Below are positions 1 to 14,100 of a stretch of 64,000 nt of DNA, piece after piece. Numbering within the stretch: position 1 is the first letter of the stretch; each line of letters begins with the position of its first letter. A program made the position numbers and the translations under genes. The stretch is taken from contig CM060474.1 of the NCBI GenBank assembly GCA_030544235.1, positions 992,001-1,056,000 of the forward strand, given 5' to 3'. Source of the stretch: Lepturacanthus savala. Its lineage: Eukaryota; Chordata; Actinopteri; Scombriformes; Trichiuridae. Under the pieces are notes generated by a model. The model worked only from the letters and a program-made list of their open reading frames with translations, was not told the DNA's origin and made no database searches.

Positions 1-3000
1 TGGTATAGTTTTGGATCAGAAATTCACCTGGAAAAGCTATTGTTTTCATGTGGTTTGTGTTTTAAAGTTTTTATTGCTCCATATGCATTCTCTCGGTCTG
101 AAGAGCCCAAAAAGACAAAAAGCTATATAGGCCTAAATCAGTACAATATTTTTTATAGAAAAACTTATTTACCTTTTACTTTATGTGAAATGGTATAGTT
201 TTGGATCAGAAATTCACTTGGAAAAGCTATTGTTTTCATGTGGTTTGTGTTTTACCGTTTTTATTGCTCCATATGCATTCTCTCGGTCGGAAGAGCACAA
301 ATAGACCAAAAGCTATGTAGGCCTAAATCAGTACAATATTTTTACAGAAAATCTCATTTACCTTTTACTATATGTAAAATGGTATAGTTTTGGATCAGAA
401 ATTCACCTGGAAAAGCTATTGTTTTCATGTGGTTTGTATTTTAAAGTTTTTATTGCTCCATATGCATTCTCTCGGTCTGAAGAGCCCAAAAAGACAAAAA
501 CCTATATAGGCCTAAATCAGTACAATATTTTCATAGAAAAACTTATTTACCTTTTACTTTATGTGAAATGGTATAGTTTTGGATCAGAAATTCACCTGGA
601 AAAGCTATTGTTTTCATGTGGTTTGTGTTTTAAAGTTTTTATTGCTCCATATGCATTCTCTCGGTCTGAAGAGCACAAAAAGACAAAAAGCTATATAAGC
701 CTAAATCAGAACAATATTTTTATAGAAAATCTTATTTACCTTTAACTTTATGTGAAATGGTACAGTTTTGGATCAGAAATTCACCTGGAAAAGCTATTGT
801 TTTCATGTGGTTTGTGTTTTAAAGTTTTTATTGCTCCATATGCATTCTCTCGGTCTGAAGAGCCCAAAAAGACAAAAAGCTATATAGGCCTAAATCAGTA
901 CAATATTTTTATAGAAAATCTTATTTACCTTTTACTATATGTAAAATGGTATAGTTTTGGATCAGAAATTCACCTGGAAAAGCTATTGTTTTCATGTGGT
1001 TTGTGTTTTAAAGTTTTTATTGCTCCATATGCATTCTCTCGTTCTGAAGAGCACAAAAAGACAAAAAGCTATATAGGCCTAAATCAGTACAATATTTTTA
1101 TAGAAAAACTTATTTACCTTTTACTTTATGTGAAATGGTATAGTTTTGGATCAGAAATTCACCTGGAAAAGCTATTGTTTTCATGTGGGTTGTGTTTTAA
1201 AGTTTTTATTGCTCCATATGCATTCTCTCGGTCTGAAGAGCCCAAAAAGACAAAAAGCTATATAGGCCTAAATCAGTACAATATTTTTATAGAAAAACTT
1301 ATTTACCTTTTACTTTATATGAAATGGTATAGTTTTGGATCAGAAATTCACCTGGAAAAGCTATTGTTTTCATGTGGTTTGTGTTTTAAAGTTTTTATTG
1401 CTCCATATGCATTCTCTCGGTCGGAAGAGCACAAATAGACCAAAAGCTATGTAGGCCTAAATCAGTACAATATTTTTACAGAAAATCTTATTTACCTTTT
1501 ACTATATGTAAAATGGTATAGTTTTGGATCAGAAATTCACCTGTAAAAGCTATTGTTTTCATGTGGTTTGTGTTTTAAAGTTTTTATTGCTCCATATGCA
1601 TTCTCTCGGTCTGAAGAGCACAAAAAGACAAAAAGCTATATAGGCCTAAATCAGTACAATATTTTCATAGAAAAACTTATTTACCTTTTACTTTATGTGA
1701 AATGGTATAGTTTTGGATCAGAAATTCACCTGGAAAAGCTATTGTTTTCATGTGGTTTGTGTTTTAAAGTTTTTATTGCTCCATATGCATTCTCTCGGTC
1801 GGAAGAGCACAAATAGACCAAAAGCTATGTAGGCCTAAATCAGTACAATATTTTTACAGAAAATCTTATTTACCTTTTACTATGTGTAAAATGGTATAGT
1901 TTTGGATCAGAAATTCACCTGGAAAAGCTATTGTTTTCATGTGGTTTGTGTTTTAAAGTTTTTATTGCTCCATATGCATTCTCTCGGTCTGAAGAGCCCA
2001 AAAAGACAAAAAGCTATATAGGCCTAAATCAGTACAATATTTTCATAGAAAAACTTATTTACCTTTTACTTTATGTGAAATGGTATAGTTTTGGATCAGA
2101 AATTCACCTGGAAAAGCTATTGTTTTCATGTGGTTTGTGTTTTAAAGTTTTTATTGCTCCATATGCATTCTCTCGTTCTGAAGAGCACAAAAAGACAAAA
2201 AGCTATATAGGCCTAAATCAGTACAATATTTTTATAGAAAAACTTATTTACCTTTTACTTTATGTAAAATGGTATAGTTTTGGATCAGAAATTCACCTGG
2301 AAAAGCTATTGTTTTCATGTGGTTTGTGTTTTAAAGTTTTTATTGCTCCATATGCATTCTCTCGGTCTGAAGAGCCCAAAAAGACAAAAAGCTATATAGG
2401 CCTAAATCAGTACAATATTTTCATAGAAAAACTTATTTAACTTTTACTTTATGTGAAATGGTATAGTTTTGGATCAGAAATTCACCTGGAAAAGCTATTG
2501 TTTTCATGTGGTTTGTGTTTTAAAGTTTTTATTGCTCCATATGCATTCTCTCGGTCTGAAGAGCCCAAAAAGACAAAAAGCTATATAGGCCTAAATCAGT
2601 ACAATATTTTCATAGAAAAACTTATTTACCTTTTACTTTATGTGAAATGGTATAGTTTTGGATCAGAAATTCACCTGGACAAGCTATTGTTTTCATGTGG
2701 TTTGTGTTTTAAAGTTTTTATTGCTCCATATGCATTCTCTCGGTCTGAAGAGCACAAAAAGACAAAAAGCTATGTAAGCCTAAATCAGAACAATATTTTT
2801 ATAGAAATTCTTATTTACCTTTAACTTTATGTGAAATGGTACAGTTTTGGATCAGGAATTCACCTGGAAAAGCTATTGTTTTCATGTGGTTTGTGTTTTA
2901 AAGTTTTTATTGCTCCATATGCATTCTCTCGGTCGGAAGAGCACAAAAAGACCAAAAGCTATGTAGGCCTAAATCAGTACAATATTTTTACAGAAAAGCT

Positions 3001-4725
3001 TATTTACCTTTTACTATATGTCAAATGGTATAGTTTTGGATCAGAAATTCACCTGGAAAAGCTATTGTTTTCATGTGGTTTGTGTTTTAAAGTTTTTATT
3101 GCTCCATATGCATTCTCTAGGTCGGAAGAGCACAAATAGACCAAAAGCTATGTAGGCCTAAATCAGTACTATATTTTTACAGAAAATCTTATTTACCTTT
3201 TACTTTATGTGAAATGGTATAGTTTTGGATCAGAAATTCACCTGGAAAAGCTATTGTTTTCATGTGGTTTGTGTTTTAAAGTTTTTATTGCTCCATATGC
3301 ATTCTCTCGGTCTGAAGAGCACAAAAAGACAAAAAGCTATATAAGCCTAAATCAGAACAATATTTTTATAGAAAATCTTATTTACCTTTAACTTTATGTG
3401 AAATGGTACAGTTTTGGATCAGAAATTCACCTGGAAAAGCTATTGTTTTCATGTGGTTTGTGTTTTAAAGTTTTTATTGCTCCATATGCATTCTCTCGGT
3501 CTTAAGAGCCCAAAAAGACAAAAAGCTATATAGGCCTAAATCAGTACAATATTTTTATAGAAAAACTTATTTACCTTTTACTTTATGTGAAATGGTATAG
3601 TTTTGGATCAGAAATTCACCTGGAAAAGCTATTGTTTTCATGTGGTTTGTGTTTTAAAGTTTTTATTGCTCCATATGCATTCTCTCGGTCTGAAGAGCCC
3701 AAAAAGACAAAAAGCTATATAGGCCTAAATCAGTACAATATTTTTATAGAAAAACTTATTTACCTTTTACTTTATGTGAAATGGTATAGTTTTGGATCAG
3801 AAATTCACCTGGAAAAGCTATTGTTTTCATGTGGTTTGTGTTTTAGAGTTTTTATTGCTCCATATGCATTCTCTCGGTCTGAAGAGCACAAAAAGACAAA
3901 AAGCTATGTAAGCCTAAATCAGAACAATATTTTTATAGAAAATCTTATTTACCTTTAACTTTATGTGAAATGGTATAGTTTTGGATCAGAAATTCACCTG
4001 GAAAAGCTATTGTTTTCATGTGGTTTGTGTTTTAAAGTTTTTATTGCTCCATATGCATTCTCTCGGTCGGAAGAGCACAAAAAGACCAAAAGCTATGTAG
4101 GCCTAAATCAGTACAATATTTTTACAGAAAAGCTTATTTACCTTTTACTATATGTAAAATGGTATAGTTTTGGATCAGAAATTCACCTGGAAAAGCTATT
4201 GTTTTCATGTGGTTTGTGTTTTAGAGTTTTTATTGCTCCATATGCATTCTCTCGGTCTGAAGAGCACAAAAAGACAAAAAGCTATGTAAGCCTAAATCAG
4301 AACAATATTTTTATAGAAAATCTTATTTACCTTTAACTTTATGTGAAATGGTATAGTTTTGGATCAGAAATTCACCTGGAAAAGCTATTGTTTTCATGTG
4401 GTTTGTGTTTTAAAGTTTTTATTGCTCCATATGCATTCTCTCGGTCGGAAGAGCACAAAAAGACCAAAAGCTATGTAGGCCTAAATCAGTACAATATTTT
4501 TACAGAAAAGCTTATTTACCTTTTACTATATGTAAAATGGTATAGTTTTGGATCAGAAATTCACCTGGAAAAGCTATTGTTTTCATGTGGTTTGTGTTTT
4601 AAAGTTTTTATTGCTCCATATGCATTCTCTCGGTCTGAAGAGCACAAAAAGACAAAAAGCTATGTAAGCCTAAATCAGAACAATATTTTTATAGAAAATC
4701 TTATTTACCTTTAACTTTATGTGAA

Positions 4726-7700
4726 ATGGTATAGTTTTGGATCAGAAATTCACCTGGAAAAGCTATTGTTTTCATGTGGTTTGTGTTTTAAAGTTTTTAT
4801 TGCTCCATATGCATTCTCTCGGTCGGAAGAGCACAAAAAGACCAAAAGCTATGTAGGCCTAAATCAGTACAATATTTTTACAGAAAAGCTTATTTACCTT
4901 TTACTATATGTAAAATGGTATAGTTTTGGATCAGAAATTCACCTGGAAAAGCTATTGTTTTCATGTGGTTTGTGTTTTAAAGTTTTTATTGCTCCATATG
5001 CATTCTCTCGGTCTGAAGAGCCCAAAAAGACAAAAAGCTATATAGGCCTAAATCAGTACAATATTTTTATAGAAAAACTCATTTACCTTTTACTTTATGT
5101 GAAATGGTATAGTTTTGGATCAGAAATTCACCTGGAAAAGCTATTGTTTTCATGTGGTTTGTGCTTTAAAGTTTTTATTGCTCCATATGCATTCTCTCGG
5201 TCTGAAGAGCCCAAAAAGACAAAAAGTTATATAGGCCTAAATCAGTACAATATTTTTATAGAAAAACTTATTTACCTTTTACTTTATGTGAAATGGTATA
5301 GTTTTGGATCAGAAATTCACCTGGAAAAGCTATTGTTTTCATGTGGTTTGTGTTTTAAAGTTTTTATTGCTCCATATGCATTCTCTCGGTCTGAAGAGCC
5401 CAAAAAGACAAAAAGCTATATAAGCCTAAATCAGAACAATATTTTTATAGAAAATCTTATTTACCTTTAAATTTATGTGAAATGGTACAGTTTTGGATCA
5501 GAAATTCACCTGGAAAAGCGATTGTTTTCATGTGGTTTGTGTTTTAAAGTTTTTATTGCTCCGTATGCATTCTCTCGGTCTTAAGAGCCCAAAAAGACAA
5601 AAAGCTATATAGGCCTAAATCAGTACAATATTTTTATAGAAAAACTTATTTACCTTTTACTTTATGTGAAATGGTATAGTTTTGGATCAGAAATTCACCT
5701 GGAAAAGCTATTGTTTTCATGTGGTTTGTGTTTTAAAGTTTTTATTGCTCCATATGCATTCTCTCGGTCTGAAGAGCCCAAAAAGACAAAAAGCTATATA
5801 GGCCTAAATCAGTACAATATTTTCATAGAAAAACTTATTTACCTTTTACTTTATGTGAAATGGTATAGTTTTGGATCAGAAATTCACCTGGAAAAGCTAT
5901 TGTTTTCATGTGGTTTGTGTTTTAAAGTTTTTATTGCTCCATATGCATTCTCTCGGTCTTAAGAGCACAAAAAGACAAAAAGCTATGTAAACCTAAATCA
6001 GAACAATATTTTTATAGAAAATCTTATTTACCTTTAACTTTATGTGAAATGGTATAGTTTTGGATCAGAAATTCACCTGGAAAAGCTATTGTTTTCATGT
6101 GGTTTGTGTTTTAAAGTTTTTATTGCTCCATATGCATTCTCTCGGTCGGAAGAGCACAAAAAGACCAAAAGCTATGTAGGCCTAAATCAGTACAATATTT
6201 TTACAGAAAATCTTATTTACCTTTTACTATATGTAAAATGGTATAGTTTTGGATCAGAAATTCACCTGGAAAAGCTATTGTTTTCATGTGGTTTGTGTTT
6301 TAAAGTTTTTATTGCTCCATATGCATTCTCTCGGTCTGAAGAGCCCAAAAAGACAAAAAGCTATATAGGCCTAAATCAGTACAATATTTTTATAGAAAAA
6401 CTTATTTACCTTTTACTTTATGTGAAATGGTATAGTTTTGGATCAGAAATTCACCTGGAAAAGCTATTGTTTTCATATGGTTTGTGTTTTAAAGTTTTTA
6501 TTGCTCCATATGCATTCTCTCGATCTGAAGAGCACAAAAAGACAAAAAGCTATATAAGCCTAAATCAGAACAATATTTTTATAGAAAATCTTATTTACCT
6601 TTAACTTTATGTGAAATGGTACAGTTTTGGATCAGAAATTCACCTGGAAAAGCTATTGTTTTCATGTGGTTTGTGTTTTAAAGTTTTTATTGCTCCATAT
6701 GCATTCTCTCGGTCGGAAGAGCACAAAAAGACCAAAAGCTATATAGGCCTAAATCAGTACAATATTTTTATAGAAAAACTTATTTACCTTTTACTTTATG
6801 TAAAATGGTATAGTTTTGGATCAGAAATTCACCTGGAAAAGCTATTGTTTTCATGTGGTTTGTGTTTTAAAGTTTTTATTGCTCCATATGCATTCTCTCG
6901 GTCTGAAGAGCCCAAAAAGACAAAAAGCTATATAGGCCTAAATCAGTACAATATTTTCATAGAAAAACTTATTTACCTTTTACTTTATGTGAAATGGTAT
7001 AGTTTTGGATCAGAAATTCACCTGGAAAAGCTATTGTTTTCATGTGGTTTGTGTTTTAAAGTTTTTATTGCTCCATATGCATTCTCTCGGTCTGAAGAGC
7101 AAAAAAAGACAAAAAGCTATATAAGCCTAAATCAGAACAATATTTTTATAGAAAATCTTATTTACCTTTAACTTTATGTGAAATGGTACAGTTTTGGATC
7201 AGAAATTCACCTGGAAAAGCTATTGTTTTCATGTGGTTTGTGTTTTAAAGTTTTTATTGCTCCATATGCATTCTCTCGGTCGGAAGAGCACAAAAAGACC
7301 AAAAGCTATGTAGGCCTAAATCAGTACAATATTTTTATAGAAAAACTTATTTACCTTTTACTTTATGTGAAATGGTATAGTTTTGGATCAGAAATTCACC
7401 TGGAAAAGCTATTGTTTTCATGTGGTTTGTGTTTTAAAGTTTTTATTGCTCCATATGCATTCTCTCGGTCTGAAGAGCCCAAAAAGACAAAAAGCTATAT
7501 AGGCCTAAATCAGTACAATATTTTTATAGAAAAACTTATTTACCTTTTACTTTATGTGAAATGGTATAGTTTTGGATCAGAAATTCACCTGGAAAAGCTA
7601 TTGTTTTCATGTGGTTTGTGTTTTAAAGTTTTTATTGCTCCATATGCATTCTCTCGGTCGGAAGAGCACAAAAAGACCAAAAGCTATGTAGGCCTAAATC

Positions 7701-10700
7701 AGTACAATATTTTTACAGAAAATCTTATTTACCTTTTACTATATGTAAAATGGTATAGTTTTGGATCAGAAATTCACCTGGAAAAGCTATTGTTTTCATG
7801 TGGTTTGTGTTTTAAAGTTTTTATTGCTCCATATGCATTCTCTCGGTCTTAAGAGCACAAAAAGACAAAAAGCTATGTAAACCTAAATCAGAACAATATT
7901 TTTATAGAAAATCTTATTTACCTTTAACTTTATGTGAAATGGTATAGTTTTGGATCAGAAATTCACCTGGAAAAGCTATTGTTTTCATGTGGTTTGTGTT
8001 TTAAAGTTTTTATTGCTCCATATGCATTCTCTCGGTCTGAAGAGAACAAAAAGACAAAAAGCTATGTAAGCCTAAATCAGAACAATATTTTTATAGAAAA
8101 TCTTATTTAACTTTTACTATATGTAAAATGGTATAGTTTTGGATCAGAAATTCACCTGGAAAAGCTATTGTTTTCATGTGGTTTGTGTTTTAAAGTTTTT
8201 ATTGCTCCATATGCATTCTCTCGGTCTGAAGAGCCCAAAAAGACAAAAAGCTATATAGGCCTAAATCAGTACAATATTTTCATAGAAAAACTTATTTACC
8301 TTTTACTTTATGTGAAATGGTATAGTTTTGGATCAGAAATTCACCTGGAAAAGCTATTGTTTTCATGTGGTTTGTGTTTTAAAGTTTTTATTGCTCCATA
8401 TGCATTCTCTCGGTCTGAAGAGCCCAAAAAGACAAAAAGCTATATAGGCCTAAATCAGTACAATATTTTTCAAAAAAACTTATTTACCTTTTATTTTATA
8501 TGAAATGGTATAGTTTTGGATCAGAAATTCACCTGGAAAAGCTATTGTTTTCATGTGGTTTGTGTTTTAAAGTTTTTATTGCTCCATATGCATTCTCTCG
8601 GTCTGAAGAGCCCAAAAAGACAAAAAGCTATATAGGCCTAAATCAGTACAATATTTTTATAGAAAAACTTATTTACCTTTTACTTTATGTGAAATGGTAT
8701 AGTTTTGGATCAGAAATTCACCTGGAAAAGCTATTGTTTTCATGTGGTTTGTGTTTTAAAGTTTTTATTGCTCCATATGCATTCTCTCGGTCTGAAGAGC
8801 CCAAAAAGACAAAAAGCTATATAGGCCTAAATCAGTACAATATTTTTATAGAAAAACTTATTTACCTTTTACTTTATGTGAAATGGTATAGTTTTGGATC
8901 AGAAATTCACCTGGAAAAGCTATTGTTTTCATGTGGTTTGTGCTTTAAAGTTTTTATTGCTCCATATGCATTCTCTCGGTCTGAAGAGCCCAAAAAGACA
9001 AAAAGTTATATAGGCCTAAATCAGTACAATATTTTTATAGAAAAACTTATTTACCTTTTACTTTATGTGAAATGGTATAGTTTTGGATCAGAAATTCACC
9101 TGGAAAAGCTATTGTTTTCATGTGGTTTGTGTTTTAAAGTTTTTATTGCTCCATATGCATTCTCTCGGTCTGAAGAGCCCAAAAAGACAAAAAGCTATAT
9201 AAGCCTAAATCAGAACAATATTTTTATAGAAAATCTTATTTACCTTTAAATTTATGTGAAATGGTACAGTTTTGGATCAGAAATTCACCTGGAAAAGCGA
9301 TTGTTTTCATGTGGTTTGTGTTTTAAAGTTTTTATTGCTCCATATGCATTCTCTCGGTCTTAAGAGCCCAAAAAGACAAAAAGCTATATAGGCCTAAATC
9401 AGTACAATATTTTTATAGAAAAACGTATTTACCTTTTACTTTATGTGAAATGGTATAGTTTTGGATCAGAAATTCACCTGGAAAAGCTATTGTTTTCATG
9501 TGGTTTGTGTTTTAAAGTTTTTATTGCTCCATATGCATTCTCTCGGTCTGAAGAGCCCAAAAAGACAAAAAGCTATATAGGCCTAAATCAGTACAATATT
9601 TTCATAGAAAAACTTATTTACCTTTTACTTTATGTGAAATGGTATAGTTTTGGATCAGAAATTCACCTGGAAAAGCTATTGTTTTCATGTGGTTTGTGTT
9701 TTAAAGTTTTTATTGCTCCATATGCATTCTCTCGGTCTTAAGAGCACAAAAAGACAAAAAGCTATGTAAACCTAAATCAGAACAATATTTTTATAGAAAA
9801 TCTTATTTACCTTTAACTTTATGTGAAATGGTATAGTTTTGGATCAGAAATTCACCTGGAAAAGCTATTGTTTTCATGTGGTTTGTGTTTTAAAGTTTTT
9901 ATTGCTCCATATGCATTCTCTCGGTCTGAAGAGCCCAAAAAGACAAAAAGCTATATAGGCCTAAATCAGTACAATATTTTTATAGAAAAACTTATTTACC
10001 TTTTACTTTATGTGAAATGGTATAGTTTTGGATCAGAAATTCACCTGGAAAAGCTATTGTTTTCATATGGTTTGTGTTTTAAAGTTTTTATTGCTCCATA
10101 TGCATTCTCTCGATCTGAAGAGCACAAAAAGACAAAAAGCTATATAAGCCTAAATCAGAACAATATTTTTATAGAAAATCTTATTTACCTTTAACTTTAT
10201 GTGAAATGGTACAGTTTTGGATCAGAAATTCACCTGGAAAAGCTATTGTTTTCATGTGGTTTGTGTTTTAAAGTTTTTATTGCTCCATATGCATTCTCTC
10301 GGTCGGAAGAGCACAAAAAGACCAAAAGCTATGTAGGCCTAAATCAGTACAATATTTTTATAGAAAAACTTATTTACCTTTTACTTTATGTGAAATGGTA
10401 TAGTTTTGGATCAGAAATTCACCTGGAAAAGCTATTGTTTTCATGTGGTTTGTGTTTTAAAGTTTTTATTGCTCCATATGCATTCTCTCGGTCTGAAGAG
10501 CCCAAAAAGACAAAAAGCTATATAGGCCTAAATCAGTACAATATTTTTATAGAAAAACTTATTTACCTTTTACTTTATGTGAAATGGTATAGTTTTGGAT
10601 CAGAAATTCACCTGGAAAAGCTATTGTTTTCATGTGGTTTGTGTTTTAAAGTTTTTATTGCTCCATATGCATTCTCTCGGTCGGAAGAGCACAAAAAGAC

Positions 10701-11150
10701 CAAAAGCTATGTAGGCCTAAATCAGTACAATATTTTTACAGAAAATCTTATTTACCTTTTACTATATGTAAAATGGTATAGTTTTGGATCAGAAATTCAC
10801 CTGGAAAAGCTATTGTTTTCATGTGGTTTGTGTTTTAAAGTTTTTATTGCTCCATATGCATTCTCTCGGTCTTAAGAGCACAAAAAGACAAAAAGCTATG
10901 TAAACCTAAATCAGAACAATATTTTTATAGAAAATCTTATTTACCTTTAACTTTATGTGAAATGGTATAGTTTTGGATCAGAAATTCACCTGGAAAAGCT
11001 ATTGTTTTCATGTGGTTTGTGTTTTAAAGTTTTTATTGCTCCATATGCATTCTCTCGGTCTGAAGAGAACAAAAAGACAAAAAGCTATGTAAGCCTAAAT
11101 CAGAACAATATTTTTATAGAAAATCTTATTTAACTTTTACTATATGTAAA
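4726..11150. repeat. Shifted block duplication inside the array (about 4.7-7.9 kb repeated at 8.5-11.1 kb)
   Basis: The variant series at 4,721-6,000 (including TTGTGCTTTAAAG and AAAAGTTATATAGG) recurs at 8,500-9,780 with a 3,779-bp offset. The series at 7,178-8,110 recurs at 10,201-11,130 with a 3,023-bp offset. The change in offset means whole monomers were lost between the two landmarks in the second copy, as expected for unequal exchange. Confidence 0.75.
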
Positions 11151-14100
11151 ATGGTATAGTTTTGGATCAGAAATTCACCTGGAAAAGCTATTGTTTTCAT
11201 GTGGTTTGTGTTTTAAAGTTTTTATTGCTCCATATGCATTCTCTCGGTCTGAAGAGCCCAAAAAGACAAAAAGCTATATAGGCCTAAATCAGTACAATAT
11301 TTTCATAGAAAAACTTATTTACCTTTTACTTTATGTGAAATGGTATAGTTTTGGATCAGAAATTCACCTGGAAAAGCTATTGTTTTCATGTGGTTTGTGT
11401 TTTAAAGTTTTTATTGCTCCATATGCATTCTCTCGGTCGGAAGAGCACAAATAGACCAAAAGCTATGTAGGCCTAAATCAGTACAATATTTTTACAGAAA
11501 ATCTTATTTACCTTTTACTATATGTAAAATGGTATAGTTTTGGATCAGAAATTCACCTGGAAAAGCTATTGTTTTCATGTGGTTTGTGTTTTAAAGTTTT
11601 TATTGCTCCATATGCATTCTCTCGGTCTGAAGAGCCCAAAAAGACAAAAAGCTATATAGGCCTAAATCAGTACAATATTTTCATAGAAAAACTTATTTAT
11701 CTTTTACTTTATGTGAAATGGTATAGTTTTGGATCAGAAATTCACCTGGAAAAGCTATTGTTTTCATGTGGTTTGTGTTTTAAAGTTTTTATTGCTCCAT
11801 ATGCATTCTCTCGTTCTGAAGAGCACAAAAAGACAAAAAGCTATATAGGCCTAAATCAGTACAATATTTTTATAGAAAAACTTATTTACCTTTTACTTTA
11901 TGTAAAATGGTATAGTTTTGGATCAGAAATTCACCTGGAAAAGCTATTGTTTTCATGTGGTTTGTGTTTTAAAGTTTTTATTGCTCCATATGCATTCTCT
12001 CGGTCTGAAGAGCCCAAAAAGACAAAACGCTATATAGGCCTAAATCAGTACAATATTTTCATAGAAAAACTTATTTAACTTTTACTTTATGTGAAATGGT
12101 ATAGTTTTGGATCAGAAATTCACCTGGAAAAGCTATTGTTTTCATGTGGTTTGTGTTTTAAAGTTTTTATTGCTCCATATGCATTCTCTCGGTCGGAAGA
12201 GCACAAATAGACCAAAAGCTATGTAGGCCTAAATCAGTACAATATTTTTACAGAAAATCTTATTTACCTTTTACTATATGTAAAATGGTATAGTTTTGGA
12301 TCAGAAATTCACCTGGAAAAGCTATTGTTTTCATGTGGTTTGTGTTTTAAAGTTTTTATTGCTCCATATGCATTCTCTCGGTCTGAAGAGCCCAAAAAGA
12401 CAAAAAGCTATATAGGCCTAAATCAGTACAATATTTTCATAGAAAAACTTATTTACCTTTTACTTTATGTGAAATGGTATAGTTTTGGATCAGAAATTCA
12501 CCTGGAAAAGCTATTGTTTTCATGTGGTTTGTGTTTTAAAGTTTTTATTGCTCCATATGCATTCTCTCGTTCTGAAGAGCACAAAAAGACAAAAAGCTAT
12601 ATAGGCCTAAATCAGTACAATATTTTTATAGAAAAACTTATTTACCTTTTACTTTATGTAAAATGGTATAGTTTTGGATCAGAAATTCACCTGGAAAAGC
12701 TATTGTTTTCATGTGGTTTGTGTTTTAAAGTTTTTATTGCTCCATATGCATTCTCTCGGTCTGAAGAGCCCAAAAAGACAAAAAGCTATATAGGCCTAAA
12801 TCAGTACAATATTTTCATAGAAAAACTTATTTAACTTTTACTTTATGTGAAATGGTATAGTTTTGGATCAGAAATTCACCTGGAAAAGCTATTGTTTTCA
12901 TGTGGTTTGTGTTTTAAAGTTTTTATTGCTCCATATGCATTCTCTCGGTCTTAAGAGCCCAAAAAGACAAAAAGCTATATAGGCCTAAATCAGTACAATA
13001 TTTTTATAGAAAAACTTATTTACCTTTTACTTTATGTGAAATGGTATAGTTTTGGATCAGAAATTCACCTGGAAAAGCTATTGTTTTCATGTGGTTTGTG
13101 TTTTAAAGTTTTTATTGCTCCATATGCATTCTCTCGGTCTGAAGAGCCCAAAAAGACAAAAAGCTATATAGGCCTAAATCAGTACAATATTTTTTATAGA
13201 AAAACTTATTTACCTTTTACTTTATGTGAAATGGTATAGTTTTGGATCAGAAATTCACCTGGAAAAGCTATTGTTTTCATGTGGTTTGTGTTTTAGAGTT
13301 TTTATTGCTCCATATGCATTCTCTCGGTCTGAAGAGCACAAAAAGACAAAAAGCTATGTAAGCCTAAATCAGAACAATATTTTTATAGAAAATCTTATTT
13401 ACCTTTAACTTTATGTGAAATGGTATAGTTTTGGATCAGAAATTCACCTGGAAAAGCTATTGTTTTCATGTGGTTTGTGTTTTAAAGTTTTTATTGCTCC
13501 ATATGCATTCTCTCGGTCGGAAGAGCACAAAAAGACCAAAAGCTATGTAGGCCTAAATCAGTACAATATTTTTACAGAAAAGCTTATTTACCTTTTACTA
13601 TATGTAAAATGGTATAGTTTTGGATCAGAAATTCACCTGGAAAAGCTATTGTTTTCATGTGGTTTGTGTTTTAAAGTTTTTATTGCTCCATATGCATTCT
13701 CTCGGTCTGAAGAGCCCAAAAAGACAAAAAGCTATATAGGCCTAAATCAGTACAATATTTTTATAGAAAAACTTATTTACCTTTTACTTTATGTGAAATG
13801 GTATAGTTTTGGATCAGAAATTCACCTGGAAAAGCTATTGTTTTCATGTGGTTTGTGTTTTAAAGTTTTTATTGCTCCATATGCATTCTCTCGGTCTGAA
13901 GAGCCCAAAAAGACAAAAAGCTATATAGGCCTAAATCAGTACAATATTTTCATAGAAAAACGTATTTACCTTTTACTTTATGTGAAATGGTATAGTTTTG
14001 GATCAGAAATTCACCTGGAAAAGCTATTGTTTTCATGTGGTTTGTGTTTTAAAGTTTGTATTGCTCCATATGCATTCTCTCGGTCTTAAGAGCACAAAAA